A stretch of DNA of 64,000 nt from Phoma sp. XZ068. Lineage: Eukaryota > Ascomycota > Dothideomycetes > Pleosporales > Didymellaceae. The translations under genes were made by a program, and so were the position numbers. The DNA lies in contig RBKR01000009.1 of the NCBI GenBank assembly GCA_004835665.1, positions 620,001 to 684,000 of the forward strand, written 5' to 3'. Below the pieces are notes generated by a model. The model was not told the DNA's origin, made no database searches, and was given only the letters and a program-made list of their open reading frames with translations. Shown one piece after another: positions 58,484-64,000 of this stretch; the first letter of the stretch is position 1; each line of letters opens with the position of its first letter.

Positions 58484-60196
58484 ATGGCTCCTTACTCAGA
58501 TAGCGTTATGTTTGCTACTATGCTCCTTACTACTGGAGTAGCAGCAATCAACAATGGCCTGGCTGTAACACCTCCGATGGGATGGGTAAGCCGGCCAATC
58601 TGAATCTCCGATCATGTCACTGATAGCCAAAAGAACAACTGGAACGCCTTCGGCTGTGATGTTTCTGAAGACCTGCTGTACACCACCTCAGATCAGATCC
58701 TAAGCCTTGGTCTTCGAGATCTAGGCTATGACCACGTTGTGCTGGATGATTGTTGGCAAGATGTCAATGGCCGCGATAAGAACGGCAAACTTCAGCCCGA
58801 GCTCAGCAAGTTCCCAAATGGCTTGAAATCTATATCAGATCACCTTCATGGCCAAGGACTGAAGTATGGAATGTACAGCAGTGCCGGTGAGATGACATGT
58901 GCACGTTTTGGTAAGCAGCGACCGATATGGACCAAAATTATGAAGCTGACTGTTGTGGATAGCTGGATCTCTTGATCATGAGGTCGACGATGCAAACAGC
59001 TTCGCCGAGTGGGGTGTTGACATGCTGAAGTATGACAGCTGCTATCACATGGGCAGAATTGGAACACCCCAAATCTCATTCAACCGATTCAAGGTTATGT
59101 CAGACGCTCTCCGAGCCACAGGTCGGAACATTCTACTCAACCTGTGCAACTGGGGAGAAGATCAAGTGCACACTGTAAGCAGTTCAAACATTAACACACA
59201 ACTCAAGTCTAACTCGTACTAGTGGGGAATGTCCATTTCCAATTCATGGCGCATTACAGGCGACATTTACGACAGTTTCACAGTAAGTTCAATAAGGAAC
59301 GAGGTGTGAAAGTCCTGACTGACCTTCCATAGCGGCCAGATGATCTGTGTGGCTGCAACACAATGGCACCCGGCGATCCATCTTGCATCGCCCCGGGCAC
59401 CCACTGCTCTGTTCTCTTCATTTTGAACAAGGTGGCTCCCTTTGCCGATCGTTCAATCCCAGGAGGGTGGAGCGATCTTGACATGCTCGAAGTCGGCCAA
59501 GGAGGCATGACCGACGAAGAGTACAAAGCTCACTTTGCGCTTTGGGCCGCACTAAAGTCCCCTCTTTTCCTGGGTAATGACCTCCGTGACATGCCCGCCT
59601 CAGCCCTAACCATCATCAACAACCCCGCCATCATCGCCCTCAGCCAGGATCCCCACGGCAGGTCAGTAACGCGTGTCCGACGAGACACCAACGTTGCCAA
59701 AGACCAGTACGGCGAGGGCGAAACCCACGTTTGGGCCGGCTACCTGCACAACGGCGACCAGGTAGTCATCCTGCTCAACGCCGGTGCCGAAGACCTCGAG
59801 ATGGACATCGCCCTCTCCGAGATCTTCACACCCTTTGGCCCCCATGGCTCAGCTCCTCACGTCAACTATGACTGGGCTGTGCACGATCTCTGGGCCCACC
59901 GCATGCCCGAGAAGACGGCAGAGGAGCTCATTGCTGCCAAGACTGAGGCGGATCGTGCTGCTGTTTTGAACAGGGCCAACTGGTACAATGCAACAGCGAC
60001 ACCGTACGAGCAGGGTCTCCGTGAAGAGGACCCGAGGCTGTTCGGAGAGAAGGTTGGTGTTGTGAAGGCTGGCGGCAGTTTGAAGGCCCCCGTCAAGAGC
60101 CATGCCGCGAAGGTATTCCGTCTGAGGAGGATTGCAAAGGAGGGTGAGAAGTTCAAGGGCAAGAGCATTGATCGCGTTGCTAAGGATGAGTTGTGA
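58484..60196 (+). CDS. GH27 alpha-galactosidase, secreted
   Basis: Hydrolyses terminal alpha-1,6-galactose from melibiose, raffinose or galactomannan. Exons 58484-58585, 58634-58910, 58963-59174, 59223-59282 and 59333-60196 give 504 residues. A signal peptide covers about 1-21. The (beta/alpha)8 barrel shows VTPPMGWNNWNAFGCDV, DDCWQ, the nucleophile Asp151 in KYDSC (usually KYDNC) and the acid/base Asp in GGWSDLDMLEVG (265 or 267). The C-terminal domain from about 330 is longer than in yeast MEL1 and rich in Glu, Lys and Ala. A residue stretch near the end (AKVFRLRRI) matches the usual last strand. Introns were set by restoring conserved sequence, for example GW joined to NNWN. Confidence 0.93.
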
Positions 60197-60750
60197 GAGG
60201 GATAACTTTTTGCCTGTTCCTGGACAGCAGGCACGCAAATATTGTCTTGCTGGTAAGCCAGTATTGGAAAGCAGAGAAGTAAGAGACGGCGCGTAGCAGC
60301 GTTTTGCCTGTTCGGCGACCGCAGGCGCGTAGATGCTGTCTACTTGATAAGCCAACGTCAGATGCCGAGATGTAACAGGCGGTGCGTGGGACGTACAGTA
60401 CTGAACGTCAATTCGACGTCAATGACCTAAAGAATAAATTGCCGCCGATATTTACTCGGCCTAGGTACTGCAAATTTGATAATTTCACGTGTAACTCATT
60501 GGGGGCGCCAAAATTGTTTGTTTAGGGGAGGAATTCCCAATCGTAAATTTGGTCCCTTCTTCGTAAATCATGACGATGCTACCCTAGGTAATTTTCCCGA
60601 ATCCAAAAACCCCGTCAAACGCCCAGCCTCTGTTCAAGGGTCTATATGAGGTCCAAACAAATGCACATGCCGCATGCTCCCTTCAGGGCGCCTCGCCTTC
60701 GCAAGTAGAAACACAACACCTTGCTCACCCAGCACAATAGCGCGAGATAC
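60197..60750. other. convergent 3' region alpha-galactosidase / PRMT1
   Basis: 554 bases between converging stops. The left part holds a degenerate tandem repeat (60207-60394). The rest is AT-rich. Confidence 0.5.
60207..60394. repeat. two tandem 94-base repeats
   Basis: Two head-to-tail copies (60207-60300 and 60301-60394) agree at roughly two thirds to three quarters of positions, starting with TTTTGCCTGTTC in both and both carrying ATAAGCC or GTAAGCC in the middle. Many differences are transitions. Each copy can form a TGCCTG/CAGGC hairpin. They lie directly after the alpha-galactosidase stop. Confidence 0.7.
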
Positions 60751-62068
60751 TTAGCACATCCTGTATGTGCCAGTGCCCTCAGCCTGCCTGTGCATATCGT
60801 TCGCCTGCAGTTTGTAGTCGATGGTGATATCAAGATCACGGTGGTTCTTCTCGCTGGGCTTGTTCTCGAGAACACCGGAGATGGTCTCGCCCTCCTCGAC
60901 TGTCAGGACGTCCTTAAGGTAGAAGACAGTCTGCTTCCAGTGAGTGTACTTTGTGTGGGGCCCGGTGGAGAACTTGATGGGCTTGTGGCAGCAAGCAAAC
61001 TCGATGTCGAACCAGGCGATCAGGGCGTGGACAAAGTCGGCGCGGCGGACCTTGAGCTCGTAAGGTAACCTGAAGGCAAGGTCTTCCACGGTGCACTTGT
61101 AGAGGTCGAGGGTGATGACGGCGGAAGGGTCAGTGACAACGGCCTTGATGTCAACGGTGTCGACGAGAGGCTCGGTCAGAGCGGTGTGCTTGAGAGGGGT
61201 GTAGTCGAAGCCCCAGACGTTGTCCCAGACTATATTGTTAGCATGATGTGGCTTCTGTGTGTACTGCAAGACTTACAGCCAATCTTCTCTTCCTTGTAGT
61301 CGCCATCCTCAATACCAGCGAGGTAGATGGTGGCCTTGTCGGGGAAGATGAGGCCGTCTTTGACCAGGTACTGATCCCTGGCGTACAGAACGGTGTCCAG
61401 CATGGATTCGTAGAGAAGGAAGTAACCCATCCACTCCGATATTATGATGTCGACCTTGGGGAAAGGCAGCACGACCTCCTCCATCTTGCCCTGAAGCAGG
61501 GTGATCTTGTCGGACAGACCGTTCACGGCAACGATCTCCTTGGCCTTCTCGATGATGGTCGACATATCGACACCAATGACGTGTTTTGCGCCAGCCTTAG
61601 CAGCGAACCTGTGTATTTCCTATCAGCGCGTGCTCGTGTGATGTTTGGTGGGGTCGTTCGCGGGGTGCGTACATGGAGAGAATCGCGGTACCGCAGCCAA
61701 CATCGAGGACGACCTTGTCCTTGAAGAGGTGGGGGTTCTGGTAGATCGCATCGCGGTAGCTTCTTGTGCGGACCTCATCTTTCTAAACCTTACTGTCAGC
61801 CTTTGCGTCCTGTCGTACTCAAGGTGCAAACCCAGCGGAACATACCAGCATTTCCTCGTGGATGCCTTTACGTGCGCGTTAGCAGGATTCATATGTATGT
61901 ATAGCGCGGAAACGAACCATGGTGGTTGTAGCTGTTCACACGCTGTTAGCAAATGCTTGAAGTTCTGCTAGCCTTGTGGTTTCCATACCTGTTGAAGTAA
62001 TGCGCTTCAGTGTGGGGCAGAGCGGCGATGCCCTCCTTGCTGGCGGTCGCGGAAGTGTTGTTGGCCAT
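60751..62068 (-). CDS. HMT1: type I protein arginine methyltransferase (PRMT1/HMT1)
   Basis: Adds asymmetric dimethylarginine to RNA-binding proteins and histone H4. Six exons (62068-61989, 61931-61918, 61865-61846, 61782-61673, 61608-61277, 61229-60751) give 344 residues. Motif I is VLDVGCGTAILS (about 64-75), the double-E loop is SEWMGYFLLYESM, and the THW loop appears as KYTHWKQTVFYL. The N-terminal block HYFNSYNHHGIHEEML is assembled from exons of 80, 14 and 20 nt. All junctions restore family sequence. Length equals that of yeast and human enzymes. Confidence 0.95.
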
Positions 62069-62620
62069 TTCTATAACCTGAAATTTGGGAAAAGTGAATG
62101 TGAGGAGAGAAGGAAGGAATCTGGAGGCGCCTGCAGTTTACACACCATAGTGCAGGATGGATAATTTCTAGCGCTAACCTTGACCCTGGTGCCCCACTTG
62201 CACTACGAAAGCCCTACGAGATGACCCTAGGCTTGAACAGGCTATGACAAGAACATGCCTTAGAAAGTGAAAAGTCAATCTGTACTTCAGCGAGGCATTC
62301 TTCTATGTTATTGCCACGCGAACAAGGCAGACAATTTACGTGAGAACAGAAATCTGACATCGATGAAACTGCAATTTTGAGTATGAAAGCTGCTACCAAT
62401 ACGCGCAAACAGGAAGACGCCTAGGTGTGAGAAGGGTATCCTGCAAATGCTAGAGAATGCCCTCCCAATTTGATTCATGAAGTCGTTAAGTCGTCAATCG
62501 TCAATGTCGTTCTGCTGCAGTCGCACCAAATTCGCCCAACGGCAAAACTGCACCGCGGCCAAACGCGGCCTGTCAACCGGTATCTGCCCGAGAGTAACTC
62601 CAGGCCAAGTCTAGGCCGGC
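62069..62620. promoter_or_regulatory. PRMT1 promoter / 3' flank of next gene
   Basis: 552 bases upstream of PRMT1 and downstream of the hypothetical gene. No other gene seen. Confidence 0.45.
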
Positions 62621-63954
62621 TCATCGTCGGACTCGAATGCGATGAAAGGTTTCGATGAAGTCTCTTGCATCTGCGGCGTGATTCAGCAGTAGGTCATCAT
62701 GCATGCAGACAGAAAACTTACCCTCAGGCGCAGAGAAACTCAACTGGTATCTGCCACTAGGTCCTTTCGGCAATTTGTACCCCTCGCAAAACACATACGG
62801 ACGTAGTTGCCGGAAGACAACTGTGGTAGAGCCGACTTTCTTCATCCAACTTCTTTCTCCAACAAACTGCGTGACGAACGCAGTCCAGATGGGTACTGCT
62901 TTCAGTGGACCGCGGCGAGGAGTTGCTTCGAACCGAACAACACCAGAGTCTTGATCGCGATACACACGAAGATGGTGAAGGAAGTGAGTGTCTGAGATCT
63001 CACTGTGCTGTGTCAGTCGACGTCCCTACTCAGATGAGTAATGACCTACCTGCTGAACTCGATTCTTTCCTTATTGTCCGGGTCAAAGAGATCTTCCAAG
63101 CCGTCGGCCATGCGGATCTGATCCTGGTGCTTCATGGCAACAGCAGTGTTGTAGAAGAGTACCATCCCTGTCACAAGTTAGCTCTTTCCCCTCATGTGCC
63201 AGGTCGAAGACGTACGTTCATACAGAGTAAACCGTAGGCGGGCCCACAGGTCGAGCCTTCCATCCTTCCGGTTTACTCGACATAATTGCAGGCAAGAGTC
63301 CTTCCGGATTATCTTGAGCCCGGTCAACGGGAAACAGTACCTTCTACGGGTTCCATCGGGATCCATGGTAAGAAACAAGATACGGGCGCGAAGGTCCGTG
63401 AACCTGCAGTACAAGCGTAGCCAAACATTAGTCGCCTCCAGCGGTAGCTCCAATACCTTCTCGAAATTATCGTCACCCAGCATCTCAATGACGCGAGGCT
63501 CGTCTCGTCCGAGGCACTCAGTGATATCTCCCAATGTTTGGAAAGCCGTAGAAGAATGTCTTCCGTCGAATATCCGCATGCCCCAGTGAGCGACAGGACC
63601 GCCAGAGTCGGTAGAGTGCGAGGACAAGCCTTGCGAGGAAGCGGACGAAAATGTAGGTGAGGTGGGCACGGAAGGAGCGGCCGGAGGAACAAACATAGGG
63701 ATGTCTCCTATTCCGCCGTATATTTGGGATGTCGGTCGGGGCTGCGTACGCGGTGGAGGGGGCGGTGGAGGAGGTCCATGGCTGTAGACAGGAAACGATG
63801 AGAAGCTCTGGATGTTTGGTCTTGGGTTGTGAGGTGGTGCAGGTTTGGGTGTCCTAGCAGGACCTGGTTTGGGTATCGACAATCTACTGAAGTATGAATC
63901 AAGAGGTTCTTGCTGCTTCAGCAGCTTCTTCAGGCGGACTTGTATCTGATCCAT
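62621..63954 (-). CDS. conserved fungal protein of unknown function, possibly 5'-partial
   Basis: Exons from 63954 (ATG) to 63216, 63167-63050, 63002-62722 and 62670-62621 give 395 residues. The N-terminus is basic and Pro-rich, with a run of eight Pro. From about residue 125 two mixed alpha/beta segments follow (WGMRIFDGRHSSTAFQTLGD, LEATNVWLRLYCRFTDLRA, FPLTGLKIIRKDSCLQLCR, then after introns MVLFYNTAVAMKHQDQIRMA). The second reads like a PH-type or lipid-binding fold, but I cannot name a family. The frame is open upstream of the ATG for about 17 codons, with an AACCAG acceptor-like site within the last 30 bases of the window, so the true start may lie outside. Confidence 0.7.
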
Positions 63955-64000
63955 CTCCTCTCCTGGATCGTCGCTGGTTGCCGTCAGCGGAGCTCACTGC

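Noticed and set aside
1..64000. CRISPR arrays, insertion sequences, Shine-Dalgarno sites
   Set aside because: The window is eukaryotic nuclear DNA; no regularly spaced repeats or transposase genes were seen.

Overview
The window is eukaryotic and fungal. Most genes carry short (about 45-75 nt) GT-AG introns, some with visible CTAAC/CTGAC branch points, and intergenic gaps are about 0.2-2.3 kb. Recognisable genes include CBM18 chitin-binding modules, Zn2Cys6 regulators, an Ndt80/PhoG-type regulator, a GH3-GNAT fusion and fungal MFS sugar carriers. This fits a filamentous ascomycete (Pezizomycotina); a dothideomycete is my best guess but the sequence alone does not prove it. All exon boundaries were inferred by eye from reading frame, splice signals and family conservation.

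Layout. Bases 1-3424 hold no gene I can support. 3425-5800 encodes a secreted chitin deacetylase with four CBM18 modules. Two intron-containing tRNA-Thr genes (6233-6319 and 9956-10039, both minus) flank an S6K/Psk1-like AGC kinase (7841-9586). 11263-14636 is a large Zn2Cys6 protein built from two copies of one module around a central zinc cluster. 14864-28841 is mostly housekeeping: VPS35, a small secreted Ser/Thr-rich protein, the nucleoporin NIC96, a 187-residue hypothetical protein, Mediator subunit MED27, a cytochrome b2-type L-lactate dehydrogenase and a Rab GTPase with a long insert.

29701-47191 is an N-acetylglucosamine (GlcNAc) catabolic cluster: glucosamine-6-phosphate deaminase, UNC93-type GlcNAc transporter, hexokinase-like sugar kinase, Ndt80-like regulator (RON1 type), a GH3-GNAT fusion protein (NAG3 type) and GlcNAc-6-phosphate deacetylase. 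Together they take GlcNAc through uptake, phosphorylation, deacetylation and deamination to fructose-6-phosphate, with their own regulator. The deaminase/transporter and NAG3/deacetylase pairs are divergent and share promoters.

47739-53007 holds RAD26/CSB and a secreted or membrane-anchored DUF7137-like protein. 53910-60196 looks like a small sugar-utilisation cluster: an alpha-glucoside-type MFS permease, a divergent Zn2Cys6 regulator and a GH27 alpha-galactosidase directly behind it. The window ends with PRMT1/HMT1 (60751-62068) and a conserved fungal protein of unknown function whose 5' end may lie outside the window (62621-63954).
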